A DNA stretch of 6,054 nucleotides from the NCBI GenBank assembly GCA_030605915.1, contig JAUWHM010000038.1:1-6054 (forward strand), read 5' to 3'. The DNA is from Nitrospirota bacterium. Lineage in GTDB: Bacteria > NPL-UPA2 > JAGMAN01. The notes under the pieces were generated by a model. It saw only the letters and a list, made by a program, of their open reading frames with translations, was not told the DNA's origin and ran no database searches. This document shows, one piece after another, positions 1 through 6,024 of this stretch; within the stretch, counting starts at the first letter, position 1; every line of letters starts with the position of its first letter. The position numbers were made by a program, and so were the translations under genes.

Positions 1-1095
1 ATCCATCTTGAGGAGGATGCGGGCAAGAACCTCCATGGTGAGGATACCGGACTTGCGGAACAGAGTTTGGTAGATTTCAACCGGGCCGGAGTTCCCCTCA
101 TCGAGATCGTTACCCGACCGGATATGCACAGCCTCGAGGAAGTGGAAAAGTTTATGACCACTTTAAGGGACGTGCTTCTCTATTTAGGCATCTGCGACTG
201 CCGCATGGAAGAGGGCTCGCTTCGCTTCGAGGCAAATATTTCCATGAGACCGGAAGGAGAATCCAAGTTGAGAAATCGGGTGGAGATGAAGAACCTTAAT
301 TCCTTTAAGATGGTCCTTAAAGCCCTGGAGTATGAGATGGGCAGGCAGGAGAATCTTCTCAGGGAAGGAAAGACGGTAAAGGCAGAGACGAGGTTATGGG
401 ACGAGGCAAAGGTGATGACCTCAGCTATGCGAGGGAAGGAGGAAGCCCCTGATTACCGCTATTTCCCGGAACCAGATTTAGTTCCCTTAGTCATTGATCC
501 CAAATGGATAGAGGAAATAAAAAAATCCTTGCCGGAGCTACCTCAGGCCCGAAAGATGCGCCTGATTAAGGAATATGGAATTCCCGAATACGATGCAGGC
601 GTTTTAACAGCCAATAGGCCGTTGGCTGATTTCTATGAAGAGACAGTGAGACTATTTCCAGATGGGAAGATGGCGAGCAACTGGGTGATGGTGGAGCTTC
701 TGGGAAGATTAAAGGAGAGGAACTTGAAGATTGAAGATTCTCCCCTGAGGCCTTCCCACTTAGCTGAGATGCTTACGCTTATCAAAGATGGTCTCATCAG
801 CGGCAAAATTGCTAAGGATGTATTTACTGAGATGTTCGATACCGGGAAGGGAGCCGGCACAGTAGTGGAGGAGAGGGGATGGGCGCAGATAAGCGATGAA
901 GCCGAGATGACAGATATAGTGGACAAGATAATGAGAAAAAATCCAAAGTCAGTGGAAGATTTCCAGGGAGGTAAGCAAAAAGCCCTCGGCTTTTTAGTGG
1001 GACAGGTAATGAAGGAGACCAAGGGAAAAGCCAATCCGCAACTGGTAAATAAGCTGCTGATAGAGAAACTTCAAAAAGTCAAAACTGAAAGCTAA
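1..1095 (+). CDS. gatB: Aspartyl/glutamyl-tRNA amidotransferase subunit B, 5'-truncated by window edge
   Basis: GatB is the subunit of the GatCAB amidotransferase that binds misacylated Glu-tRNA(Gln) or Asp-tRNA(Asn), activates the acyl group with ATP and receives ammonia from GatA; it acts in the cytoplasm. The reading frame is open from base 1, so 364 residues are visible; family members have about 475, so roughly 110 N-terminal residues lie upstream. Family signatures are clear: IHLEEDAGK at the very start, SLVDFNRAGVPLIEIVT, MEEGSLRFEANISMRP, EMKNLNSF, ETRLWDE and APDYRYFPEPDL. The last 150 or so residues form the helical, YqeY-like tRNA-binding tail, ending in a typical GKQKALGFLVGQVMKETKGKANP segment. 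The common 'LRCDAN' reads LRFEAN here, a conservative variant. gatA and gatC are not in the window. The next promoter begins only 15 nt after the stop codon, and no intrinsic terminator separates them. Confidence 0.97.
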   Translation: MHLEEDAGKNLHGEDTGLAEQSLVDFNRAGVPLIEIVTRPDMHSLEEVEKFMTTLRDVLLYLGICDCRMEEGSLRFEANISMRPEGESKLRNRVEMKNLNSFKMVLKALEYEMGRQENLLREGKTVKAETRLWDEAKVMTSAMRGKEEAPDYRYFPEPDLVPLVIDPKWIEEIKKSLPELPQARKMRLIKEYGIPEYDAGVLTANRPLADFYEETVRLFPDGKMASNWVMVELLGRLKERNLKIEDSPLRPSHLAEMLTLIKDGLISGKIAKDVFTEMFDTGKGAGTVVEERGWAQISDEAEMTDIVDKIMRKNPKSVEDFQGGKQKALGFLVGQVMKETKGKANPQLVNKLLIEKLQKVKTES

Positions 1096-1109
1096 AAACC
1101 AAAAATTGA

Positions 1110-1138
1110 TTTACATAGCTGTGAGTTTATGGTATACT
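1110..1138 (+). promoter_or_regulatory. Sigma70-type promoter of the ctpA operon
   Basis: TTTACA at 1110-1115 and TATACT at 1133-1138 are separated by exactly 17 nt, one mismatch each from the TTGACA/TATAAT consensus. Transcription would start near 1145, giving a leader of about 155 nt before the protease start codon. The site lies in the gap just after gatB, so ctpA, the membrane protein and tsaD probably form their own transcription unit, although read-through from gatB remains possible. This is seen by consensus only; no start site was measured. Confidence 0.75.
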
Positions 1139-1144
1139 TTGGGA

Positions 1145-1302
1145 GTATCGGAATTTGAATAATTCCGATACGGATTGGGGTTGTTAAGGGGTGTAATCTG
1201 ACATCCCTTAAGGGGTAACAGTCCGCCGTCAGGAGGACGCCATAGGGGGAACCCCTTGGAAGTATCGCCGAAGGCGATATCTTGACATAGGAGGTAGGTA
1301 AG
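1145..1302 (+). promoter_or_regulatory. Structured 5' leader with four consecutive hairpins upstream of ctpA
   Basis: Four hairpins can be drawn by eye. H1 is a perfect 11-bp stem, 1145-1155 with 1161-1171, loop of 5. H2 is an 11-bp stem with one G-U pair, 1184-1194 with 1201-1211, loop AATCTG. H3 pairs 1240-1248 with 1252-1259, with one bulged T and a GAA loop. H4 is a perfect 7-bp stem, 1263-1269 with 1273-1279, again with a GAA loop and extendable with a bulge. Between H2 and H3, 1221-1238 can form a weaker GTCC/GGAC stem. The second TTAAGGGG copy (1208-1215) could instead pair with CCCCTT at 1252-1257, so alternative folds exist. No hairpin is followed by a U-run, so transcription attenuation is not indicated. 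The ribosome binding site AGGAGGT (1289-1295) lies just after H4, 7 nt from the ATG. I do not recognise a known riboswitch class. It could be a cis-regulatory RNA or an inserted palindromic repeat. Confidence 0.55.
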
Positions 1303-2526
1303 ATGAAACTGCGATGGTTAAGGATGATTTTTATTTTGACGCTAATCCTGGAAATGGGGCCAGTTGCTTTGGCTAAGAGCGATGGTATGTATGAGAGGCT
1401 CAAGCTCTTTGCTGATGCCATTGAGGTTATCCGGAGGGAATATACAGAGGAGGTGGATTCCCAGAAGTTGATTTACGGAGCTCTCAAGGGAATGTTAGGT
1501 TCCTTAGATCCCCACAGCCAATTTATGGAGCCGGACCTCTACCAGGAAATGATGATACAAACCAGAGGATACTTTGGAGGTCTTGGTATCTACATTGCTA
1601 TTAAGGATGGTCTCCTGACCGTTATTTCCCCTCTTGAGGATACTCCTGCCTCCCTGGCCGGTATCAAAACGGGCGATGCGATCGTGGAAATTGAAGGAGA
1701 AACCACCAAGGAGATAACGCTCTTAGAGGCGGTAAAGAATCTACGGGGCCCAGAAGGAACTAAGGTAACCATCACTATAATGCGGGAGGGGAAGATTCTG
1801 CCGGAAGTGACCCTTACCCGGGAGAGAATTGATCTACCCAGCATAAAAGAGGCAAAGATTATCGAGGATGGTATTGGTTACATCCGCCTCATAGAATTCA
1901 GAGAAGGGACGAGTGCAGATTTAGAGAAGGCTCTCAAGGATTTGGAGAAAGAGGGGATGGAGAGCTTGGTACTGGATTTGCGGTATAACCACGGCGGCCT
2001 TCTGGATACAGCCGTTGAGGTAGCCGATAAATTTCTTCCTCTGGGAAGATTAATCGTTTACACCGAGGGGCGAAAGCAATCGCAGTCAAGGAGATATTTA
2101 GCTAAAGAGGAGCCTCATCCCAATTACCCTCTGGCCGTATTGGTAAACGAGTACAGTGCCAGTGCTTCAGAGATTGTGGCCGGAGCCATTCAGGACTGGA
2201 GGAGAGGATTTCTGGTTGGCACCAAGACCTTTGGGAAGGGCTCGGTTCAGACTGTCGTTCCCCTCGGTGATGGCTCAGCCCTTCGCTTGACCACAGCCAA
2301 ATATTTTACTCCCAAAGACCGTTGCATACAAGATGAGGGAATTGAACCAAACTTTCCCATCGAGATAAAAAAGATAGTCAAAGAGGAGGAAGTTGAATTA
2401 CCCTCTATACCAGAAGAAGGCAAGGAGGAGAAAGAAAGGCCTGATCCCCAATTAGAACGAGCTATCGATCTCCTGAAAGCCTGGCCAATTTTTAAGGAGA
2501 TATATAGTCTGGAGGAGGAAGGATGA
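1303..2526 (+). CDS. ctpA: S41 family carboxyl-terminal processing protease, secreted
   Basis: This is a serine protease of the CtpA/CtpB/Prc family, which trims or degrades proteins outside the cytoplasmic membrane, recognising C-terminal tails through a PDZ domain. The 407 residues contain a signal peptide (KLRWLR, a hydrophobic stretch to about residue 20, probable cleavage after VALA at 24); an N-terminal helical segment with the typical YGALKGMLGSLDPHSQFM (58-75); a PDZ domain at about 85-170 (GGLGI and the LAGIKTGDAIVEIEG core); and the protease domain at about 175-355. The catalytic Ser/Lys/Gln can be assigned as S287 in SASASEI, K312 and Q316 in TFGKGSVQ. The 25- and 4-residue spacings match those known for B. 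subtilis CtpB. A charged Glu/Lys-rich linker (358-382) precedes a short C-terminal helix. Start: ATG with AGGAGGT 7 nt upstream. It is the first gene of the operon and its stop overlaps the next start (ATGA). The exact subfamily, and hence the symbol, is less certain than the function. Confidence 0.95.
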   Translation: MKLRWLRMIFILTLILEMGPVALAKSDGMYERLKLFADAIEVIRREYTEEVDSQKLIYGALKGMLGSLDPHSQFMEPDLYQEMMIQTRGYFGGLGIYIAIKDGLLTVISPLEDTPASLAGIKTGDAIVEIEGETTKEITLLEAVKNLRGPEGTKVTITIMREGKILPEVTLTRERIDLPSIKEAKIIEDGIGYIRLIEFREGTSADLEKALKDLEKEGMESLVLDLRYNHGGLLDTAVEVADKFLPLGRLIVYTEGRKQSQSRRYLAKEEPHPNYPLAVLVNEYSASASEIVAGAIQDWRRGFLVGTKTFGKGSVQTVVPLGDGSALRLTTAKYFTPKDRCIQDEGIEPNFPIEIKKIVKEEEVELPSIPEEGKEEKERPDPQLERAIDLLKAWPIFKEIYSLEEEG

Positions 2527-3080
2527 TGAGTGAGACACGTAAGAGTGCTGCACAGCCGAAGCACGGTGAAGCAGTGCCGTTTCACAGGCAGTGCCGTAAG
2601 GCAAGCGAAGGAGGGTCTCCCAGAGTAGTTATCGTTGGACTGCTCCTTATCTTGGTCGTGGGTTTCCTCGGCCTTGATTTCCTGCGGGCTAGCCGTGGGG
2701 AAGAGTCTCTAATCTCCTGGTCACCGCTAATGGATTATGGAAACATCTCCGGGCAGATTGACTCTGCCATCAATAAGGCCCTGGTGGAAATGGGAGTATC
2801 TATGAAGGACCTCGTTCTCGAATATTCGGAGGAGAAGAAGGACGGAAAGATAGAGTGGATTCATTTCACCAAGCAGGTCAGGGTTCCCGCCTCCCGCTCC
2901 TTAAAAGAATATTACCGGATAATTGAGGAGGCGGTGAAGAAGGTGGGTGGGAGAATCATCAGCCATCGCACCATGGAAGAAAAGAAGGTAAGGTCCCTGA
3001 TGATGGTCATAGGGGTCAAATCTATTATCACTTGTCGTCTAACCCTGGAGCAGCCAAAGCGTGTTAGTTCTGGGAATTGA
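2523..3080 (+). CDS. Single-pass membrane protein of uncertain function, possible remnant of a divergent polysaccharide deacetylase
   Basis: I do not recognise this 185-residue protein firmly. It has a polar, basic N-terminus (1-33), one hydrophobic membrane segment (about 35-54, VVIVGLLLILVVGFLGLDFL) and a soluble domain of about 130 residues that should lie outside the membrane. That domain alternates helix- and strand-like segments: IDSAINKALVEMGV, IEWIHFTKQVRVP, LKEYYRIIEEAVKKVGGRI, and a final SLMMVIGVKSIITCRLTLEQPK. From memory this resembles the N-terminal part of divergent polysaccharide deacetylases (YibQ type), which often follow ctpA, but the catalytic domain that would come next is absent and tsaD begins instead. 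The start overlaps the ctpA stop by 4 nt. A second in-frame ATG at 2526 is equally possible, both following GGAGGAGGAAGG (2511-2522). The last 20 nt overlap tsaD. The first 32 codons contain short repeats (2561-2597) and look unconserved. Confidence 0.75.
   Translation: MMSETRKSAAQPKHGEAVPFHRQCRKASEGGSPRVVIVGLLLILVVGFLGLDFLRASRGEESLISWSPLMDYGNISGQIDSAINKALVEMGVSMKDLVLEYSEEKKDGKIEWIHFTKQVRVPASRSLKEYYRIIEEAVKKVGGRIISHRTMEEKKVRSLMMVIGVKSIITCRLTLEQPKRVSSGN
2561..2597 (+). repeat. Short direct and inverted repeats inside the membrane-protein gene
   Basis: The 10-mer GCAGTGCCGT occurs at 2571-2580 and again at 2588-2597. The same stretch has overlapping inverted repeats: ACGG (2563-2566) with CCGT (2577-2580), and GTGAA (2566-2570) with TTCAC (2581-2585), which compete for a hairpin. 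The block encodes the polar N-terminal tail before the membrane segment, where an extra insertion would be tolerated. It may be a small palindromic repeat that landed in frame, or chance low-complexity sequence. Confidence 0.4.
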
Positions 3081-4182
3081 GACCTCCTGCGATGAGACAG
3101 CCGCGGCCATAGTAGAAGATGGCAAGAAAATCCACTCAAATGTCGTTGCCTCTCAGCTAAGGATACACAAGAAATTTGGAGGAGTTGTTCCCGAGTTAGC
3201 CAGCCGGGCTCATCTCCAGGCCATCCCCATAGTCCTGAAAGAAGCCTATAAAAACGCCAAAGCCTCTCCACAAGATATAGAGGTAATCGCGGTAACCCAG
3301 GGCCCGGGATTAATTGGCTCTCTCTTAGTGGGAGTATCCACAGCGAAGGCCCTCAGTTACGTCCATAATTTACCCCTCATCGGGATTAATCACTTAGAGG
3401 GGCATATTTATTCCAGCTTCTTAACTCATGCAGTCCATCCTCCTTTCCTCAGCCTGATCGTCTCGGGTGGACACACCAGCTTGGTCCTGGTTAAAGACTA
3501 TGGTAAATATGAGCTTCTGGGAGCTACTCGGGACGATGCCGCCGGTGAGGCTTATGACAAGGTGGGAAAACTCCTTGGTCTGGGGTATCCAGGCGGTCCG
3601 GCCATTGACAGATTGGCTCAAAAGGGAGATAGCCGTAGAATAAGATTCCCCCGTCCCTACCTACCTCATTCTTTCGACTTTAGCTTCAGTGGACTGAAGA
3701 CGGCTGTCCTCTATTATTTAAAGGGGGACAGCGCCCATTTATTGAAAAACGGGGAAGAAAAAAGTGCAAAAAATGGAGACACATCCATTTTATTTTGCAA
3801 GTCTTTGAAAAAAGGGAAGGGTTCTATTTTATCTGGCAGGTCTTTAAGCAGAGAAGGAGCATTGCCAGTTAATGAAGTAGCTGATATTGCCGCCAGCTTT
3901 CAAGCGGCTGTGGTCGATGTCTTAGTGAAGAAGAGCTTAAAGGCAGTCGAGAAGACAAAGGTAGAGAAGTTAGTGGTAGGAGGGGGAGTAGCGGCCAATA
4001 CCACTTTAAGAAGGAGGCTGAAAGAAGAGGGAAGCAAAACAGGAATAGAGGTCTATATCCCTCCTCCTCATCTGTCTACTGATAACGCCGCTATGATTGC
4101 CTCGGCTGGATATTATCGCTTCCAACAGGGATGCAGGAGTGACTCACTCACCTTAAATGCAGTAGCTAACCTAAAGCTGTAA
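3061..4182 (+). CDS. tsaD: tRNA N6-adenosine threonylcarbamoyltransferase with a ~40-residue internal insertion
   Basis: TsaD transfers the threonylcarbamoyl group from threonylcarbamoyl-AMP to A37 of ANN-decoding tRNAs (t6A), working in the cytoplasm with TsaB and TsaE. It is an ASKHA-fold protein. Signatures: LGIETSCDETAAAIVEDG at the start, GGVVPELASRAHL (40-52), TQGPGLIGSLLVG (79-91), the metal-binding H111 and H115 in NHLEGH, SGGHTSLV (135-142), DKVGKLLGLGYPGGP (166-180), FSFSGLKTAV (207-216), VGGGVAANTTLR (306-317) and the third metal ligand D341 in STDNAAM. All key residues are present, so the protein is probably active. It has 373 residues against about 340 usually. The excess is one insertion at about 222-265, between SGLKTAVLYYLK and VADIAASFQ, so D341 sits 41 positions later than the E. 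coli equivalent (D300) while H111 keeps its number. Start is GTG, with GGAG (3047-3050) upstream, overlapping the preceding gene by 20 nt. tsaB and tsaE are not here. Confidence 0.96.
   Translation: MLVLGIETSCDETAAAIVEDGKKIHSNVVASQLRIHKKFGGVVPELASRAHLQAIPIVLKEAYKNAKASPQDIEVIAVTQGPGLIGSLLVGVSTAKALSYVHNLPLIGINHLEGHIYSSFLTHAVHPPFLSLIVSGGHTSLVLVKDYGKYELLGATRDDAAGEAYDKVGKLLGLGYPGGPAIDRLAQKGDSRRIRFPRPYLPHSFDFSFSGLKTAVLYYLKGDSAHLLKNGEEKSAKNGDTSILFCKSLKKGKGSILSGRSLSREGALPVNEVADIAASFQAAVVDVLVKKSLKAVEKTKVEKLVVGGGVAANTTLRRRLKEEGSKTGIEVYIPPPHLSTDNAAMIASAGYYRFQQGCRSDSLTLNAVANLKL
3718..3743 (+). repeat. REP-like repeat inside tsaD (copy 1)
   Basis: The stretch TTAAAGGGGGACAGCGCCCATTTATT matches, in opposite orientation, the repeat after tsaD (4187-4213). 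From GGGACAGCG to the final TT there are only two mismatches in 19 positions, and TTAAA is shared at the left end. Short elements with a GGGACAG core are, to my knowledge, often dispersed in some genomes and linked to Y1 (RAYT-type) transposases; that link is inferred. It opens the extra segment of TsaD and is translated in frame. Confidence 0.6.
3766..3798 (+). repeat. Imperfect palindrome inside the tsaD insertion
   Basis: The arms 3766-3777 (GCAAAAAATGGA) and 3784-3798 (TCCATTTTATTTTGC) pair around the loop GACACA. That gives 12 base pairs with a three-base bulge. The ATGGAGACACATCC core resembles the GGGGACA-type core of the neighbouring repeat, so both halves of the insertion may belong to one repeat family. 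It is coding sequence, within the non-conserved part of TsaD. Confidence 0.45.
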
Positions 4183-4186
4183 AAAG

Positions 4187-4213
4187 AAAAAATGGTCGCT
4201 GTCCCTATTTTAA
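4187..4213 (-). repeat. REP-like repeat at the tsaD/transporter junction (copy 2, inverted)
   Basis: Read on the minus strand it is TTAAAATAGGGACAGCG followed by ACCATTTTTT, the same element as at 3718-3743. It fills nearly all of the 27-nt gap between the convergent genes. The TAA stop codon of the transporter (4210-4212) lies within its left end. It could be a transcript-end structure by position, but it forms no strong hairpin with a U-run. Confidence 0.6.
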
Positions 4214-5835
4214 AGCTCTCCTAAGAGAGCATATCCGATATTAGCGGCATGGGAATTTATTCGTTTCAGGTTATCTATGGCATCCAAGTGGATGGTGCTC
4301 GTCTCAGTGGACTCGGGCAGTTCCTTACCCAAGCGACCGAGATGAGCCCGACGCAGTTCCCTCTCCATTTGATTTATCTCGGCCTTGGAGTCAATAACGT
4401 TCCTGACCAGGTTGAGGTCACCTCGGGAAAGAGCATTGATGGCCATCTCCAAATTGGCCAGGACCTTCTTATGCATCCTCTCTAATTCCAGGGCTCCCTC
4501 TATAGAGAAGGAAAGTTCCTTATCTATCTTCTTTTGAGCTAACTCTAAGAGGTTATTGTTGACCAGGTCACCGATGTGCTCCAAATCATTAGCAATATAA
4601 ATCAGGCTTATTCCCCGGCGGGATTCCTCATCACTCAGTCTCCTTTGAGAGAGCCGGGTGAGATATCCGGTGGTCTCCCGGCTCAAGGAATCAACCATCC
4701 TTTCTCTTCCCCTTAACTTTTGCAGTGTCCTTTCATCGTTCTCAAGAAGCACTATTAAGCTCTCCCTGACCATCCCCAGGCTGATGTCGGCTATTCTTAG
4801 AATCTCCTTAGCGCCCTGGCTGAGAGCAAGAGCAGGCATATCCAATACTTTTTCGTCTAAGAACTTGCTCTTATCAATCAATTCTCCTGCTGGTCTTGCC
4901 GGAATTAACCTCTTAATGAAGTTAGCCATAATCAGCACAAAGGGTAAAAATAGGAGCGTGTTTATAACATTGAACAGGGTATGGGCGTTGGCTACCTGAC
5001 GACCTATATTTTCAGAAGTGCCTTCAACAAATTTCCCAAAGTGGGAGAGGAGAGGGAGGAAGATGAGCACTCCTACCACCTTAAATAAGAGATGAGCCAG
5101 GGCTACTTGTTTTCCTTCCCGTGAAGTTCCCATGCTGGCTAAAAGGGCGGTAGCACAGGTTCCAATGTTAGCTCCCAGGATTATGGGAATAGCTCCTCTC
5201 ATGGTAAGTAGCCCCTGCCCTGCCAAGACAAGGGTCAGCCCTAAGGTAGCGGCACTGGACTGGATAACTGCAGTAAAAGCGGCTGCTGCCAAGATTCCCA
5301 GTAAAGGCGATTTCTCAAAGATGAGAAGCGCCTGGGTAAAACCGGGATGGGTCCTGAGAGGATAACAAGCAGTGGACATCACCCCCATCCCCAAGAAGAT
5401 GAAACCGAATCCTAAGATAACCTGGCCTGCATATCTAATTCTCCGGCGTTCCTTGGCCAGGGTCATTATGAAACCGAGGGCAATGCCCAGAGGGGCATAG
5501 TCAGTTATCCTGAAGGCAATCAACTGGACGGTCAGGGTAGTTCCAATATCAGCTCCTAATATCACTGCGATTGTCTGCCGCAGTTCCATGAGGCCAGCAT
5601 TGGCGAAGCTGACTAACATGACGGTGGTGGCACTGGAGCTCTGGGTAGCTACCGTGGCCAGAAGACCAATAACCATTCCAAGAAAACGATTTTTAGTCAG
5701 TAGACCAAGGATAGCCTTGAGGCGGCCACCGGCTATCTTCTGTAGTCCCTCAGCGGCCAGGCGCATCCCGTAGATGAAAATGGCCAGTCCGCCAATTAAT
5801 CCAAGACTTAACAGACTGACCTGTTGAGCGCTCAT
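4210..5835 (-). CDS. Na+/phosphate cotransporter family protein with C-terminal PhoU-like domain (YjbB type)
   Basis: This is an integral membrane protein of the Na/Pi cotransporter II family, expected to move phosphate with sodium; the E. coli relative YjbB, of near-identical length, has been linked to phosphate export. The 541 residues comprise two inverted-repeat transport units. The first carries QSSSATT (65-71) and GADIGTT (94-100); the second carries QSSAAT (192-197) and GANIGTC (221-227). These QSS and GA(D/N)IGT motifs are the family signature. Hydrophobic segments extend to about residue 308. From about 335 to the end is a helical PhoU-like domain with the acidic motifs YIANDLEHIGD (413-423) and HLDAIDNLKRINSHAANIG (516-534), likely metal-binding. 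Start: ATG at 5833-5835 with GGAG 10 nt upstream (complement of 5846-5849). It is convergent with tsaD and stands alone. I see no convincing promoter; TATGAT (complement of 5861-5866) has no well-spaced -35. No pho box is evident. Direction of transport cannot be read from sequence. Confidence 0.94.
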   Translation of the reverse strand: MSAQQVSLLSLGLIGGLAIFIYGMRLAAEGLQKIAGGRLKAILGLLTKNRFLGMVIGLLATVATQSSSATTVMLVSFANAGLMELRQTIAVILGADIGTTLTVQLIAFRITDYAPLGIALGFIMTLAKERRRIRYAGQVILGFGFIFLGMGVMSTACYPLRTHPGFTQALLIFEKSPLLGILAAAAFTAVIQSSAATLGLTLVLAGQGLLTMRGAIPIILGANIGTCATALLASMGTSREGKQVALAHLLFKVVGVLIFLPLLSHFGKFVEGTSENIGRQVANAHTLFNVINTLLFLPFVLIMANFIKRLIPARPAGELIDKSKFLDEKVLDMPALALSQGAKEILRIADISLGMVRESLIVLLENDERTLQKLRGRERMVDSLSRETTGYLTRLSQRRLSDEESRRGISLIYIANDLEHIGDLVNNNLLELAQKKIDKELSFSIEGALELERMHKKVLANLEMAINALSRGDLNLVRNVIDSKAEINQMERELRRAHLGRLGKELPESTETSTIHLDAIDNLKRINSHAANIGYALLGEL

Positions 5836-5925
5836 AACTGTTCTTCTCCATCAATAGGCTATCATAAAGGAGTTCAATAATCAACCAGAAAACATGGCGT
5901 TTGCGAAAATTTGTGTTGTGACTTA

Positions 5926-6024
5926 ATGATAATGTCCTATTATAGCGAAATAGAAATGTCCTATTGCAAAGCCTATAATGCTTTCCAGGAAGGAGGGCAT
6001 TATGGGGAAAAAGGACATTATCAT
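5926..6024 (+). promoter_or_regulatory. Long-range inverted repeat spanning the transposase start
   Basis: ATGATAATGTCCT at 5926-5938 is the exact reverse complement of 6012-6024, 13 bp, which lies over codons 4-8 of the transposase. The ribosome binding site and ATG are in the 73-nt loop, close to the stem. A transcript started inside the element near 5986 would lack the left arm, whereas one entering from outside would contain both arms and could fold. Confidence 0.45.
5974..5979 (+). promoter_or_regulatory. Candidate -10 element of the transposase promoter
   Basis: TATAAT is a perfect -10 hexamer 23 bases before the transposase ATG, putting a start near 5986 with a very short leader. The hexamer 17 nt upstream (TAGAAA) is a poor -35, as expected for a weak transposase promoter, and it overlaps the second AATGTCCTATT box, so a bound transposase could compete with RNA polymerase. 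Confidence 0.4.

Noticed and set aside
633..1034. Open frame of 133 codons on the minus strand within gatB
   Set aside because: It lies wholly antisense to strongly conserved GatB codons, has no ribosome binding site or recognisable motif, and its serine/leucine/proline-rich composition is typical of a reverse-strand shadow.
1145..1171. First leader hairpin as a rho-independent terminator of gatB
   Set aside because: The stem is strong, but GGATTGGGG follows it rather than a T-run, and it lies downstream of a good promoter, so it is better read as part of the leader.
1092..1421. Minus-strand open frame across the ctpA leader
   Set aside because: It crosses the promoter, the hairpins and the ctpA signal peptide in antisense and resembles no protein; the structured leader explains this region better.
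3724..3858. TsaD insertion as an intein or a sign of a pseudogene
   Set aside because: At about 40 residues it is far too short for an intein and lacks splice motifs. The frame and all catalytic motifs on both sides are intact, so the gene is not obviously broken.
4215..4230. Perfect 6-bp palindrome GCTCTC-CTAA-GAGAGC as a terminator between the convergent genes
   Set aside because: It lies within the last codons of the transporter. On the minus strand only TTTAAAAT follows, and on the plus strand there is no T-run, so an intrinsic terminator is weak at best.
5571..5790. Plus-strand open frames within the Na/Pi transporter (for example 5588-5773)
   Set aside because: They are antisense to the conserved QSSSATT/GADIGTT transport core and have no motifs of their own.
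5931..5965. Repeated AATGTCCTATT boxes as a CRISPR remnant
   Set aside because: There are only two 11-bp units with a 13-bp gap, next to a transposase start; this fits IS-end binding sites, not a CRISPR array.
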